Source of the DNA: Paenibacillus sp. JCM 10914
GTDB lineage: Bacteria > Bacillota > Bacilli > Paenibacillales > Paenibacillaceae
NCBI RefSeq assembly: GCF_001315105.1
Contig: NZ_BAZR01000010.1
Coordinates: forward strand, 89,858 to 153,857
Length of the DNA stretch: 64,000 bases
Direction of reading: 5' to 3'
This document shows positions 27,582 to 37,028 of the stretch, in pieces; position 1 is the stretch's first letter, and each line of letters begins with the position of its first letter. Below the pieces are notes generated by a model. That model saw nothing but the letters and a program-made list of their open reading frames with translations, was not told the DNA's origin and did no database searches. The translations under genes were made by a program, and so were the position numbers.

Positions 27582-28558
27582 ATGAAAAAATTCAAACTGA
27601 GTATTCTTCTTCTTTCATTGGTTGTTGTATTAAGCGCATGTGGTGGCGGCGCATCCAATGGGTCGGGTGAAAACGCAGGAACCAACTTCCCAACCAAACC
27701 AGTTGAACTTATCGTTCCTTACGCTGTTGGTGGCGGTACAGATACCGTAGCTCGTCAATTTGCAGATATGGCAAGAGAAGATCTTGGTCAAGCCGTTGCG
27801 GTAGTGAATTTGGAAGGCGGCGGTGGAGCCGTCGGTATGCAAAACGGTGCCAAAGCGAAAGCAGACGGTTACAAAGTAACGATGGTAACGGTTGAATTAT
27901 TGTCTTTGCCACATACAGGTCTTGCACAATTCTCGCATACTGATTTCAAACCGATTGCATTGTTGAATGAAGACTCAGCAGCCATCACCGTCAAAGCAGA
28001 TGCTCCATGGAATACAGTGGAGGAATTTATTGAAGCTACCAAGGAAAAAAGATTGAAAGTTGGTAATTCAGGCACAGGTGCCATCTGGCATATGGCAGCT
28101 GCAGCGTTTGAGAATGAAACCGGCGCACAGTTTAACCATGTTCCATTTGAAGGAGCTGCTCCAGCCGTAACTGCCTTATGGGTGGACATGTTGATGCGGT
28201 TTCTGTTAGTCCTGCTGAAGTCGTGAACCAAGTACAAGCAGGGGAACTGAAAGTATTAGGTGTAATGGCTGATGAGCGTGTAGAGTCCCTGCCAGAAGTA
28301 CCAACGCTGAAAGAATCCGGTATTGAGCTCTCCATTGGTACTTGGCGTGGACTGGCTGTTCCAAAGGATACTCCGGAAGAAGTAGCTGCTATTCTGGAGG
28401 AATCTTTTGGAAAGACGATCCAAAGCGATAAGTTTAAAGAGCAGATCCAAAAGATGAACCTTGGCTACCGTTATGAGAACGGCGAAGGCTTCATGAATCT
28501 AATGGAAGGACAGGATCAGTTGTTTGCAGAGCTGGTACCTACCTTGAAGTTGAACTAA
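27582..28558 (+). CDS. tctC: Tripartite tricarboxylate transporter binding lipoprotein (TctC), frameshifted at about 28178
   Basis: Bug/TctC-family receptor for a sodium- or proton-driven TTT transporter. The signal MKKFKLSILLLSLVVVLSAC ends at a lipobox Cys. The family motifs PVELIVPYAVGGGTDTVARQFA and NSGTGAIWHMAAAAFENETG are present. The frame breaks at TALWVDM. One more A at CCTTATGGG (28174-28182) restores TALMGGHVDAVSVSPAEVVNQVQAG, and the rest through 28558 is intact (about 325 residues). It sits with tctB and tctA between kdgR and kdgK, so the ligand is probably a sugar acid rather than citrate. Confidence 0.9.
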
Positions 28559-28573
28559 GCGATAGATCTTCCA

Positions 28574-28603
28574 GTAAAGGGCTGGTGCATACCAGCCCTT
28601 TAC
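28574..28603 (+). promoter_or_regulatory. Intercistronic hairpin between tctC and tctB
   Basis: The 13-bp perfect arms GTAAAGGGCTGGT (28574-28586) and ACCAGCCCTTTAC (28591-28603) enclose a GCAT loop, with no T-run. This is the same arrangement as after the binding-protein gene at 20107: a stabilising hairpin giving more receptor than membrane subunits. Confidence 0.7.
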
Positions 28604-28625
28604 GAAATTATGAGGAGGTGCAGCT

Positions 28626-29072
28626 ATGACAATGGCAAACCGGGTGATCGGGTTTGGTTTGTTGGTTTTTTCTATATACGCTTGGTTAAGCGCGAATGCA
28701 TTCCCAGCATCGAACGGTCTGGGACCCGGACCGGATTACATTCCTAAATTAGCTGCCGGCATTCTGGCCGTGTTGTCCATTTTTCTAATCTTCAAGAAGG
28801 AAGAGCAGGAAGAAGAGATTTACGGTTTATCTGGAAAAAATAATATTGTGTTGTTCATCATTGGAGCCGTTGTGATGGTTGTATACATCATTCTAGTGCA
28901 ATGGCTGGGATTCTCAATTTCATCCGCATTATTCGCCGCCGCTTGGATGTTTCTCATGGGAATCCGGAAGTGGACAACGCTGGTTATCGTATCCGTCTTG
29001 ATCAGTGCGGGAATAACGTATGTATTTGAATACCTACTGAGCGTTCCGATTCCGCACGGTATTTTGTATTAA
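28626..29072 (+). CDS. tctB: Tripartite tricarboxylate transporter small subunit (TctB)
   Basis: 148 residues with four hydrophobic segments, the standard TctB size. FGLLVFSIYAWLSANAFPASNGLGPGPDYIPKLAAGILAVLSI has the glycine/proline motif seen in TctB after the first membrane segment. Functions with TctA in the membrane. Confidence 0.88.
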   Translation: MTMANRVIGFGLLVFSIYAWLSANAFPASNGLGPGPDYIPKLAAGILAVLSIFLIFKKEEQEEEIYGLSGKNNIVLFIIGAVVMVVYIILVQWLGFSISSALFAAAWMFLMGIRKWTTLVIVSVLISAGITYVFEYLLSVPIPHGILY

Positions 29073-29087
29073 AGGAGGGCTTAGTCT

Positions 29088-30589
29088 ATGGATGCATTGA
29101 TTCAAGGGATGGGGCATGTATTTCAGCCGGAAGTTATCATACTTCTGATCGGTGGCGTTCTTCTCGGAATTATAATCGGAGCCCTTCCTGGCCTGACGGC
29201 TACGATGGGGGTTGCGCTGTTTCTGCCTGTCACATTCGGCATGGAAGCCGTTAGCGGGATATTGCTCTTGGTTGGGATATATTTCGGATCCATCTTCGGG
29301 GGCTCGATTGCGGCGATTCTGCTAAACACCCCGGGTACGCCCGCCTCCGCCGCCTCCACGCTTGATGGGTATGCGATGACCAAGCAAGGAAAAGCAGGAA
29401 AAGCGTTGGGATATGCTGCAGTAGCATCCGGCGTGGGCGGAACCATCAGTGTCATTATGCTGATTCTGATTGCGCCGCAGCTAGCCAGTGTTGCACTCAA
29501 TTTCAGTGCGCCTGAAATGTTTGGTCTCGCCTTGTTCGGTCTCAGTATCATCTCGAGTATCTCGGGTGGATCCGTTATTAAAGGACTAATCGCAGGTGTA
29601 TTCGGGATTCTGATCTCTACGGTGGGGATGGACCCGATGACAAGTTATCCGCGGTTCACGTTCGATCAACTTTCCTTGTTAAACGGATTATCCTTCATCC
29701 CGGTTATGATCGGTCTGTTTGCAGTCTCTGAAGCGCTCGTCATTATGGAGGAGGAGCTCAGCGGAGGAGACAAAATCAAGAAGATTGTCGCGAACTATGT
29801 ACTGCCTAAATGGAATGAATTTAAGAAGGTCTGGATTTCCATGATCCGCTCAGGTTTTATCGGAACTTTCATTGGTATCATACCGGGTGCGGGAGCAGAT
29901 ATTGCCGCTTTCGTATCCTATAACGAAGGCAGACGCTTCGCTAGTAAAGAAGATAAGAAAACCTTTGGTAAGGGTAATCCGAAAGGAATTGTCTCTGCTG
30001 AAGCTGCCAATAACGGCGTGACAGGGGGCTCCATGATCCCGCTGCTGACGCTGGGCATACCAGGTGATGCCGTTACGGCGATTATGCTGGGAGCGCTTGT
30101 GGTTCAAGGCATTCAGCCGGGGCCGCAGTTGTTCACGAACAGCGCCGAGCTTGTGTACACCCTATTCGCAGGATGATTATTGCTAATATTCTGATGACGA
30201 TATTCGGGATCACAGGTATTCGGTTGTTCGTCAAGATCTTATTGGTTCCTAAAAAGATACTCGCGCCACTGATCTTGATTCTTTCAACCGTTGGTGCTTA
30301 TGCGATCAGCAACAACTTCTTCGATGTGTTTACAATGCTCGTTGCCGGTATCATCGGCTACTTCATGAAGAAATACGGTTTCCCGGCATCGCCAATCGTG
30401 TTGGCGCTTATTCTGGGGCCGATGGCTGAGAGTGAATTCAGACGTTCGCTTGTCATGTCCGAAGGAAGCTACACCATCTTCCTTGAAAGACCGATCGCAC
30501 TCGGATTTATTATCGTATCAATCCTGTCTCTTGTCCTGCCGCTGGTTTGGGGTAAGTGGAAGAAAAAGAAAAATATAGAGACGGCATAA
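29088..30589 (+). CDS. tctA: Tripartite tricarboxylate transporter large subunit (TctA), frameshifted at about 30171
   Basis: About 500 residues and ten to twelve membrane segments. Family motifs include GIIIGALPGLTATMGVALFLPVTFGM, SIFGGSIAAILLNTPGTPASAASTLDGY, GIIPGAGADIAAFVSYNEGRR and NNGVTGGSMIPLLTLGIPGD. The frame ends at 30174 in GCAGGATGA. One extra G restores TLFAGMIIANILMTIFGITG, and the final 138 residues run to 30589. Transport is driven by an ion gradient. Substrate is inferred from the KDG genes after it. Confidence 0.9.
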
Positions 30590-30622
30590 GTAATCATTAC
30601 ATCAGGAGTGGAGGTCTATATT

Positions 30623-31582
30623 GTGTATCCTGAACTTGTCACAATCGGTGAAACGATGGTTGTATTTGAGGCAGCTGCCGATGGCCCTCTAAGATATACA
30701 ACTCAGTTTAACAAGCGTCACGGGGGAGCAGAATCAAATGTAGCTATTGGTGCAGCAAGATTAGGGAGAACTGCCGGCTGGATAAGCAAGGTGGGGGATG
30801 AGGAACTGGGCAAATACCTCGTATCTTCCATTCGTGGAGAAGGGGTAGATACCTCACGTGTCATCTACGACTCACATGCTGCAACGGGACTATTTATCAA
30901 AGAGAAGATCCGGGAGGGCTCAACCCAGGTCTATTATTACCGCAGCGGATCTGCGGCCAGTAGAATGACCCTTGAAGAGATTGATTGGCATTACGTCAAG
31001 CAAGCGAAAATCCTTCATTTGACCGGCATCACACCTTTCTTGAGTTCGAACTGCCTGGAGATCGTGCACGAAGCGATTCGGATCGCCAAGGAGAACGGAA
31101 TTCTATTCTCCTTTGACCCCAATCTTCGCTTCAAGCTCATGGAGAAAGTACCTGACGCCAAGGAAATATTGCTGGATATCGCGAAGCAAGCCGATATTCT
31201 GATGCCTGGCCTCGATGAGGCCGAGTATCTGCTCGGAACGGACAACTATGATGAGATTGCTGCTTATTTCTTGAATGCGGGGATATCCAAGATCGCGATT
31301 AAGAATGGAAGCGTGGGCACTTATTATCATGCTAAAGATGAAGGTCACGGATTTGTTCCCAGCCAGAAGGTTGAACGTGTTACAGATCCAGTGGGAGCGG
31401 GAGACGGGTTTGCTGCGGGTCTGCTGACCGGACTGCTTGAGAATAAATCACTTAAAGAAGCGGTCGAGCTCGGTTCGATTGTCGGTGCGATGGTCGTAAC
31501 GGTTAAGGGAGACGTTGAGGGTCTGCCTGACCGTGCGTCTATCGAAAGTTTCAGTCATCGTCATCGTGATATTCTAAGATAG
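30623..31582 (+). CDS. kdgK: 2-keto-3-deoxygluconate kinase (PfkB family)
   Basis: Phosphorylates KDG to KDPG. The PfkB signatures are present: substrate-side RHGGAESNVAIGAARLG near residue 35 and the ATP-site/anion hole DPVGAGDGFAAGLLTGL near residue 258. VYYYRSGSAASRM and GITPFLS match KDG kinases. GTG 30623 has GGAGG 8 bp upstream; GTG 30608 is less well placed. It is 10 bp upstream of the aldolase gene that uses its product. Confidence 0.9.
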   Translation: MYPELVTIGETMVVFEAAADGPLRYTTQFNKRHGGAESNVAIGAARLGRTAGWISKVGDEELGKYLVSSIRGEGVDTSRVIYDSHAATGLFIKEKIREGSTQVYYYRSGSAASRMTLEEIDWHYVKQAKILHLTGITPFLSSNCLEIVHEAIRIAKENGILFSFDPNLRFKLMEKVPDAKEILLDIAKQADILMPGLDEAEYLLGTDNYDEIAAYFLNAGISKIAIKNGSVGTYYHAKDEGHGFVPSQKVERVTDPVGAGDGFAAGLLTGLLENKSLKEAVELGSIVGAMVVTVKGDVEGLPDRASIESFSHRHRDILR

Positions 31583-31592
31583 GAGTGAGAAG

Positions 31593-32234
31593 ATGGGACA
31601 AGATCAATTGAAGCGACTCCTGGAGTCAGGTATTATCGCTGTTGTTCGACGTATTGATGAAGATAAGGTGATGCATGTCATCGGTGCCTTGGTTGAAGGT
31701 GGGGTGACCGGGATCGAAATGACCATGGATTCCCCGAATGTGCTGCAAGTGATCCAGGAAGCGAAGAAGAAGTACGGGGATAAGGCAGTCATTGGTGCCG
31801 GAACGGTACTGGATGCGGAAGCTGCGGTTGCGGCCATTCAGGCAGGCGCCGAGTTTCTGTTCGCTCCAACCTTGAGCCAAGACACGATCAAGGTCGCTAA
31901 GCGCTATGGCAAGATTGTCATTCCAGGCGTGTTCACGCCTACGGAAATGCTGCAAGCGCAAGAATGGGGAGCGGATGTCGTCAAGCTGTTCCCCGCTTCG
32001 GTATTAGGTCCGAAGTTTATCAAAGACGTGCGGGGGCCTCTGGGTCATATCAAAATGATGCCTACGGGCGGTATTGATATCGACAATATTGCCGACTACA
32101 TTCAGGCTGGAGCCGTTGCAGCCGGCGTCGGCGGGTCTTTAATGAAGAAAGACTTGATCGAGCAAGGCAAGTGGGATGAATTAGCTGCACTTGCCAAAGC
32201 GTTTACAACGAAAGTAGCGCAAGCCAGAGCGTAA
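31593..32234 (+). CDS. kdgA: KDPG/4-hydroxy-2-oxoglutarate aldolase
   Basis: Cleaves KDPG to pyruvate and glyceraldehyde 3-phosphate. The 213-residue TIM barrel has the Glu in GIEMTMDSP, IGAGTVLD, the Schiff-base Lys in DVVKLFPAS near residue 133, and MPTGGID. An AGGAGTGAG site precedes ATG 31593. It ends the operon. Confidence 0.94.
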   Translation: MGQDQLKRLLESGIIAVVRRIDEDKVMHVIGALVEGGVTGIEMTMDSPNVLQVIQEAKKKYGDKAVIGAGTVLDAEAAVAAIQAGAEFLFAPTLSQDTIKVAKRYGKIVIPGVFTPTEMLQAQEWGADVVKLFPASVLGPKFIKDVRGPLGHIKMMPTGGIDIDNIADYIQAGAVAAGVGGSLMKKDLIEQGKWDELAALAKAFTTKVAQARA

Positions 32235-32250
32235 TCATGAACGGATCGAT

Positions 32251-32288
32251 AACGAGCAAGCCTGAAGCAGGCTTGCTCGTTATTTTTG
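32251..32288. terminator. Terminator of the KDG operon
   Basis: The 14-bp perfect arms AACGAGCAAGCCTG (32251-32264) and CAGGCTTGCTCGTT (32268-32281) with a 3-nt loop precede ATTTTTG. It can serve the convergent GNAT gene as well. Confidence 0.93.
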
Positions 32289-32290
32289 TA

Positions 32291-32866
32291 TTAACTTAGA
32301 CGATGCCCAATCATGGTTTCGCGTGATATGCGCATGAGTTGATTATCCACATACACGCCATCGAACCATTCATGTTCGGGCAGCACCTTTACTTTGGTAA
32401 ACCCGCATTTTTCGTAGCTATGAATCGCTCTGGTATTCGCTGTTTGCGGCTCGATGTAAATATCCGCTGCACTCTTCTTTGTGAATAGATAATGAATGAT
32501 GGAGCGTACGGCAGTCGTTCCAACCCCTTGGTTCCAATACTCGGGTTCTCCGATGAAGATATCCATTCCGAATTGCGGCAGGTTGGGTCTAGCCCCGTAC
32601 GCTACGATGTCGTCTGCTTGTAACGGGTAGAATTGGAGATAACCGACCGTTATTTGGTCGCACTCAATCATGCACGGCGTAACGTAATGCTCGCCCCTCG
32701 CTCGAGGTCCATATTTCCTAGTGATCTGATCGTATGTAAATGTTGCGCTCGGTCCCTCAATATAACGAAGCACTCTTTCATCATTTAACCATTTATATAG
32801 AAGAGAGAAATCCTCTTCACTGGCTTTCATGTTTCGTATGGCAACCCTTCCGTTCACGATTAACAT
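32291..32866 (-). CDS. GNAT acetyltransferase, AAC(6')-like
   Basis: 191 residues. The GNAT acetyl-CoA loop is in GEPEYWNQGVGTTAVRSIIHYLF near residue 100, and the C-terminal core NTRAIHSYEKCGFTKV is near residue 143. The GMDIFIGEPEYWNQGVG context resembles aminoglycoside 6'-N-acetyltransferases. The substrate is not proven, and other amine substrates are possible. It stands alone between a convergent operon and the glycan locus. Confidence 0.8.
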   Translation of the reverse strand: MLIVNGRVAIRNMKASEEDFSLLYKWLNDERVLRYIEGPSATFTYDQITRKYGPRARGEHYVTPCMIECDQITVGYLQFYPLQADDIVAYGARPNLPQFGMDIFIGEPEYWNQGVGTTAVRSIIHYLFTKKSAADIYIEPQTANTRAIHSYEKCGFTKVKVLPEHEWFDGVYVDNQLMRISRETMIGHRLS

Positions 32867-33053
32867 GACTCCGAACCACCTCTTTTATTTTTAATGATAC
32901 ATCAACCTCTCTTCAAGAAAACACCGAATTCAATCTCATGCCGACTCAATTGCTTAATAAAAGACTATAACCCTAATAAAGTGCGATATAACGAAGGCAA
33001 TGCCCCTGATAAAATTTGGTTAATCTTAGCCAAGAGACAGGGGGAACAGATGC

Positions 33054-36000
33054 GTGCTTCTTAGGGTTGCGAAGGTGATACGTAAGTATATGGTTAGTCT
33101 GATCGTCATCGCGGTGCTTGCGTTGTCGGTCCTGTATTGGAACAGCACGCGCGGATTTGACGATCTGGCCATGGCCGATATACCGACATACGCGGATGTG
33201 GATGAACAGTCGATTCTGGCAGATCAAGATATTAAGAGCAAGCGCGAGCCGTCCTATCTCAAATATTTGGAGGCGCATAAACAGGATGGAGCTCAGGATA
33301 CCAGCGGTTTCAAGCTGTCGGTCGCTTCCTTGGATTATGCTGCGATCAGCCCGGAAGGGACTTCCACGGTGACTAACCTTGGTGAACGAAGCGGTTCTTT
33401 CCTCGTGCTGGAGGAAGAAGACAGCTGGGTGGAATACAAGGTCCAAGTGCCTGAGGATGGTTTCTACCAGTTGGCGATGAGTTATTACGCCATGCCGGGT
33501 AAACGGTCGGCCATCGTGCGAAATATTCAGATTGATGGTGAATTTCCGTTCTATCAAGCGAAGAAGATCGAGTTCCAACGGATGTGGATAGAGTCGGGTC
33601 CGACCACCAAGGACAGGCTGGGAAATGAGTTTAACCCTCGCAGGGAAGAGGTGAGTTCCTGGCAGTATCGCGAATTTCGTGATGCCGAAGGCAAGGTATC
33701 CGAGCCATTCCGCTACTATTTGACCGCAGGCAGTCACACCATACGCATCAACGCGATGAGGGAACCAGCGGCCATTGGTGAGCTGGAAGTGCTGTCACCG
33801 ATTCAGATTCCGAACTATGCACAACTGCAGCAAGAATATGAGGCACAAGGGTACAAGGAGACGAGCGGTCATCTGATCAAGATCCAGGCGGAAGAATCCA
33901 CACTCCGTTCTGATCCGACACTACGGCGGGTAGAGGATAGGGAACCGGCCACCGAACCTTTCAATTCGAAAGCGATTACATTGAACAGTTTCGGTGGGGA
34001 TGCCTGGAAGAAAGGCGGCCAATGGGCAGAGTGGGAGTTCGAAGTACCGGAGAGCGGGCTTTATAACATCGGTGCGCGCTTTGGCAGCTGGTTCCTGAAT
34101 GGCATTCCGATTGAACGAATGGTCATGATTGACGGTAAGATCCCTTTCCAGGAAATGAACCACGCTGTCTTCCCATTCAAACAAGGATGGCAACTGCGCG
34201 GCTTGTCGGACCGGAATGAGGAATATCTCTTCTATCTGGAGCAAGGCAAGCACACCCTTCGGATGGAGGTCCAGGTAGGTTCACTTGGTGAAGTGTTCGA
34301 GAATGTGCTAGATACAACGAACAAGATGTCGCTGTTGTCGCGCGAAATCATTCAGGTTACGGGAACCAATCCAGATTCGAACCGGGATTGGAAGCTGGAC
34401 AACTACATACCGAATCTCGTACCGCGGCTTCATCTGATGGCGAGATCGATCGATGATGCGATGAACATGCTCTATGATCTTGGGGTTCCCAAGGGATCAT
34501 CCGAGATCAGTACACTGGGTGAAGCGCGTGATCAATTGTTATCCATGGCTGAGGATACCGAGACGATTCCCGGGCGGATTGCTTCGATGACGGACACGCA
34601 ATCATCGCTTGGACTTTGGGTCAACGGACTTAGCACCCAGAGCATGATTATTGATTACTTTGTCATCAAGTCACCTGACCAGGCATGGCCTAAGGCAGAG
34701 GCTCCCGTCTTGACTCGAGTGGGCACAACGGTAAGCGATTTCCTCTATTCCTTTACCAGGGACTACACGGGCATCGGGGATGTATACGACGATGAGGAAG
34801 TGATCGATGTATGGGTTGCAAGGGGACGTGACTGGGTGCAGATCATCAAGCAGATGGTAGACGAGGATTTTACGCCGGAAACCGGTATTAAAGTGAATGT
34901 GAACGTCATTCCAGCTGGGGGCATGCAGCTCTTGCTGCTTGCGCAAACCTCGGGTTTGGCGCCGGACGTAGCGCTTGGGGTCGAGGGCGAAGTGCCGATC
35001 GATTTTGCGGTGCGCGGCGGCTTGGTCAATCTGTCCGATTTCAGCGATTACGATCATGTATCCTCCAGGTTCCGGCCAGGTGCGCTCATTCCTTATCGGT
35101 ATGACGGAGGGAACTATGCACTGCCGGAGACGCAGAACTTCTCGATGCTGTTCTACCGAACCGACATTATGGAGGAGCTCGGTGTGACCGAAGCCGACAT
35201 CCCTGAAACATGGGAAGAAGTGATGGATCTGATACCGCTGCTCCAGCAAAACGGTATGGATTTCTTCTACCCGCATGCGGCGAATGCACCGAATAATGCG
35301 GTGAACGAATTTGCGCCATTCCTGTTCCAGCGCAATGGCGATTTGTACAAGGAGGACGGCAAGTTCTCCAATCTGGATTCCTTTGAAGCGCTTGAGGCGG
35401 TGAAGATGTGGACCGGTTTGTACACGAACTACAAGATTGAGAAACAAGCCGACTTCTACAACCGTTTCCGTACAGGCGAGATGCCGATCGGAGTAGCGGA
35501 TTATACGACTTATGTCATGCTCTCGACGGCTGCACCTGAACTTACGGGTTGGTGGAAAATGAAGCCGATTCCGGGCATTAAACAGGCGGATGGACAGATC
35601 AATCGCTCCACGGGCGGACTCGGTCAGACGGCCGTTATGTTCAACAGTACGGAGAATAAGGATGCTGCCTGGGAGTTTATGAAATGGTGGACCGATGCGG
35701 ATGCCCAGGAGCGGTTCGGCTCCGAGCTGGAATCGTTGTTAGGTGTTGAAGCACGTTGGAACACCGCTAACGTTGAAGCGTTAACCCGCTTACCGTGGCA
35801 GACGGAGGATATTAATGCGGTATTGGAGCAATGGGAATGGTTCCGTGAACGCGAAGTCGTGCTGGGCGGGTATTACACCACGAGACATATCGCGAATATC
35901 TGGAATGAGATCGTGCTCAACGGCGTCATTCCGCGTGAAGCTGTAGAGAACGGCGTGAGAGAGATCAACAAGGAGCTGCGGAAGAAGCGCGAGGAATTCG

Positions 36001-36056
36001 GTGACGAGTCCTACAGCGGCCAAGACTTGAAAGGGGAAGGAGGGGCGGTCAAATGA
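33054..36056 (+). CDS. Membrane-anchored multi-domain solute-binding protein with N-terminal glycan-binding-like modules
   Basis: 1000 residues. Residues about 10-30 (RKYMVSLIVIAVLALSVLYWNS) form an uncleaved membrane anchor; there is no lipobox. Two similar beta-rich modules follow, about 85-255 (SWVEYKVQVPEDGFYQLAMSY) and 275-440 (QWAEWEFEVPESGLYNIGARF). The repeated W-x-E-[YW]-x-[VF]-x-VP[ED]-x-G-[FL]-Y pattern resembles CBM6/CBM35-like beta sandwiches. A helical linker follows, then a type-1 sugar-binding domain from about 590 to 975 (PDVALGVEGEVPIDFAVRGGLVNL, YALPETQNFSMLFYRTDIMEELG). GTG 33054 lies 9 bp after GGGGGA; the ATG at 33050 stops after four codons. Its stop overlaps the next gene by 4 bp. 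It probably captures large glycans at the cell surface and passes them to the permeases. Confidence 0.85.
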   Translation: MLLRVAKVIRKYMVSLIVIAVLALSVLYWNSTRGFDDLAMADIPTYADVDEQSILADQDIKSKREPSYLKYLEAHKQDGAQDTSGFKLSVASLDYAAISPEGTSTVTNLGERSGSFLVLEEEDSWVEYKVQVPEDGFYQLAMSYYAMPGKRSAIVRNIQIDGEFPFYQAKKIEFQRMWIESGPTTKDRLGNEFNPRREEVSSWQYREFRDAEGKVSEPFRYYLTAGSHTIRINAMREPAAIGELEVLSPIQIPNYAQLQQEYEAQGYKETSGHLIKIQAEESTLRSDPTLRRVEDREPATEPFNSKAITLNSFGGDAWKKGGQWAEWEFEVPESGLYNIGARFGSWFLNGIPIERMVMIDGKIPFQEMNHAVFPFKQGWQLRGLSDRNEEYLFYLEQGKHTLRMEVQVGSLGEVFENVLDTTNKMSLLSREIIQVTGTNPDSNRDWKLDNYIPNLVPRLHLMARSIDDAMNMLYDLGVPKGSSEISTLGEARDQLLSMAEDTETIPGRIASMTDTQSSLGLWVNGLSTQSMIIDYFVIKSPDQAWPKAEAPVLTRVGTTVSDFLYSFTRDYTGIGDVYDDEEVIDVWVARGRDWVQIIKQMVDEDFTPETGIKVNVNVIPAGGMQLLLLAQTSGLAPDVALGVEGEVPIDFAVRGGLVNLSDFSDYDHVSSRFRPGALIPYRYDGGNYALPETQNFSMLFYRTDIMEELGVTEADIPETWEEVMDLIPLLQQNGMDFFYPHAANAPNNAVNEFAPFLFQRNGDLYKEDGKFSNLDSFEALEAVKMWTGLYTNYKIEKQADFYNRFRTGEMPIGVADYTTYVMLSTAAPELTGWWKMKPIPGIKQADGQINRSTGGLGQTAVMFNSTENKDAAWEFMKWWTDADAQERFGSELESLLGVEARWNTANVEALTRLPWQTEDINAVLEQWEWFREREVVLGGYYTTRHIANIWNEIVLNGVIPREAVENGVREINKELRKKREEFGDESYSGQDLKGEGGAVK

Positions 36057-37021
36057 GCAGTGTCATGACAAATACCGAACGGCCGAGCCAAGAACCAGAG
36101 CTTCGACCCGCTCCCCCGCCCGGCAAACTGAAGAGATTGTGGATCGATATGAAACGGCACAAAATATCTTATTTGTTCCTGGCGCCGTTTCTGCTCTTGT
36201 TCACTTTCTTTACCATCGTACCGATCTTTACATCGATCGGCCTGAGCATGACCTATTACAACATGATTGAGAGCCCGCGTTTTATCGGGTTGTCCAACTA
36301 CCGTCTATTGTTTGTGGATGACGACATTTTTCTTAAGGCGATCGGGATTACATTTCAATTTGCCATTATTACCGGACCTATAGGATATATATTGGCGTTC
36401 TTCTTAGCATGGCTGATCAGCCAAATCCCGATCAAATACCGATTCTTCTATACGCTCTGCTTCTATACTCCCTCGATAACAAGCGCGACCGCAATGTCGG
36501 TTGTATGGCTGTATTTGTTCGCAGGGGATCGCAAGGGATTGATTAACTACTGGGCGCTGAAGCTCGGCCTGATTCACGAGCCTTATCTGTTCTTGCAAAA
36601 TGTCAACTCCATCGTACCCGTCATCATCATCGTATCCCTCTGGATGAGCATGGGGATTGGATTCCTCGCATTTCTGGCAGGTCTGCAGAATGTACCGAAG
36701 GAGCTGTATGAAGCGGGTGCGATTGATGGCATCAAGTATCGTCTGCATGAGCTGTGGTACATTACACTGCCGTCCGTGAAGCCGCAACTGTTATTCGGCG
36801 CGGTGCTGCAGGTGGTGTTCTCCCTTCAGGTATTCGATGTCAGCGTTCAACTCGTCGGGATACCGAGTCCGCTCTATGCGGGCCATACCATACTGACGCA
36901 TTTGTTTGACTATGCATTTATCAAATTCGAGATGGGTTATGCATCGGCTATCGCAGTCGTGCTGTTCGTGATCATGCTCGGACTGAACCGACTTATTTTC
37001 AGATGGCTGGGGAGGGAGTAA
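36053..37021 (+). CDS. Carbohydrate ABC permease 1a (MalF/LplB type)
   Basis: 322 residues. A cytosolic N terminus with APPPGKLKRLWIDMKRHK is followed by six membrane segments. The EAA loop YEAGAIDGIKYRLHELWYITLP is near residue 220. It starts in the ATGA overlap with the large binding protein, so the two are translationally coupled. Confidence 0.92.
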   Translation: MSSVMTNTERPSQEPELRPAPPPGKLKRLWIDMKRHKISYLFLAPFLLLFTFFTIVPIFTSIGLSMTYYNMIESPRFIGLSNYRLLFVDDDIFLKAIGITFQFAIITGPIGYILAFFLAWLISQIPIKYRFFYTLCFYTPSITSATAMSVVWLYLFAGDRKGLINYWALKLGLIHEPYLFLQNVNSIVPVIIIVSLWMSMGIGFLAFLAGLQNVPKELYEAGAIDGIKYRLHELWYITLPSVKPQLLFGAVLQVVFSLQVFDVSVQLVGIPSPLYAGHTILTHLFDYAFIKFEMGYASAIAVVLFVIMLGLNRLIFRWLGRE

Positions 37022-37028
37022 TCACACC

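Noticed and set aside
32291..32866. Call of a proven aminoglycoside resistance gene
   Set aside because: Similarity is to the GNAT fold and the general AAC(6') pattern only; the substrate cannot be inferred.
33050..33061. ATG 33050 as the start of the 1000-residue protein
   Set aside because: It reaches a stop after four codons, and joining it to the main frame would need a base removed, opposite to all other errors in the window.
34671..35447. 258-residue antisense ORF within the large binding protein
   Set aside because: No start signal and no recognisable protein features; the sense frame is well supported.
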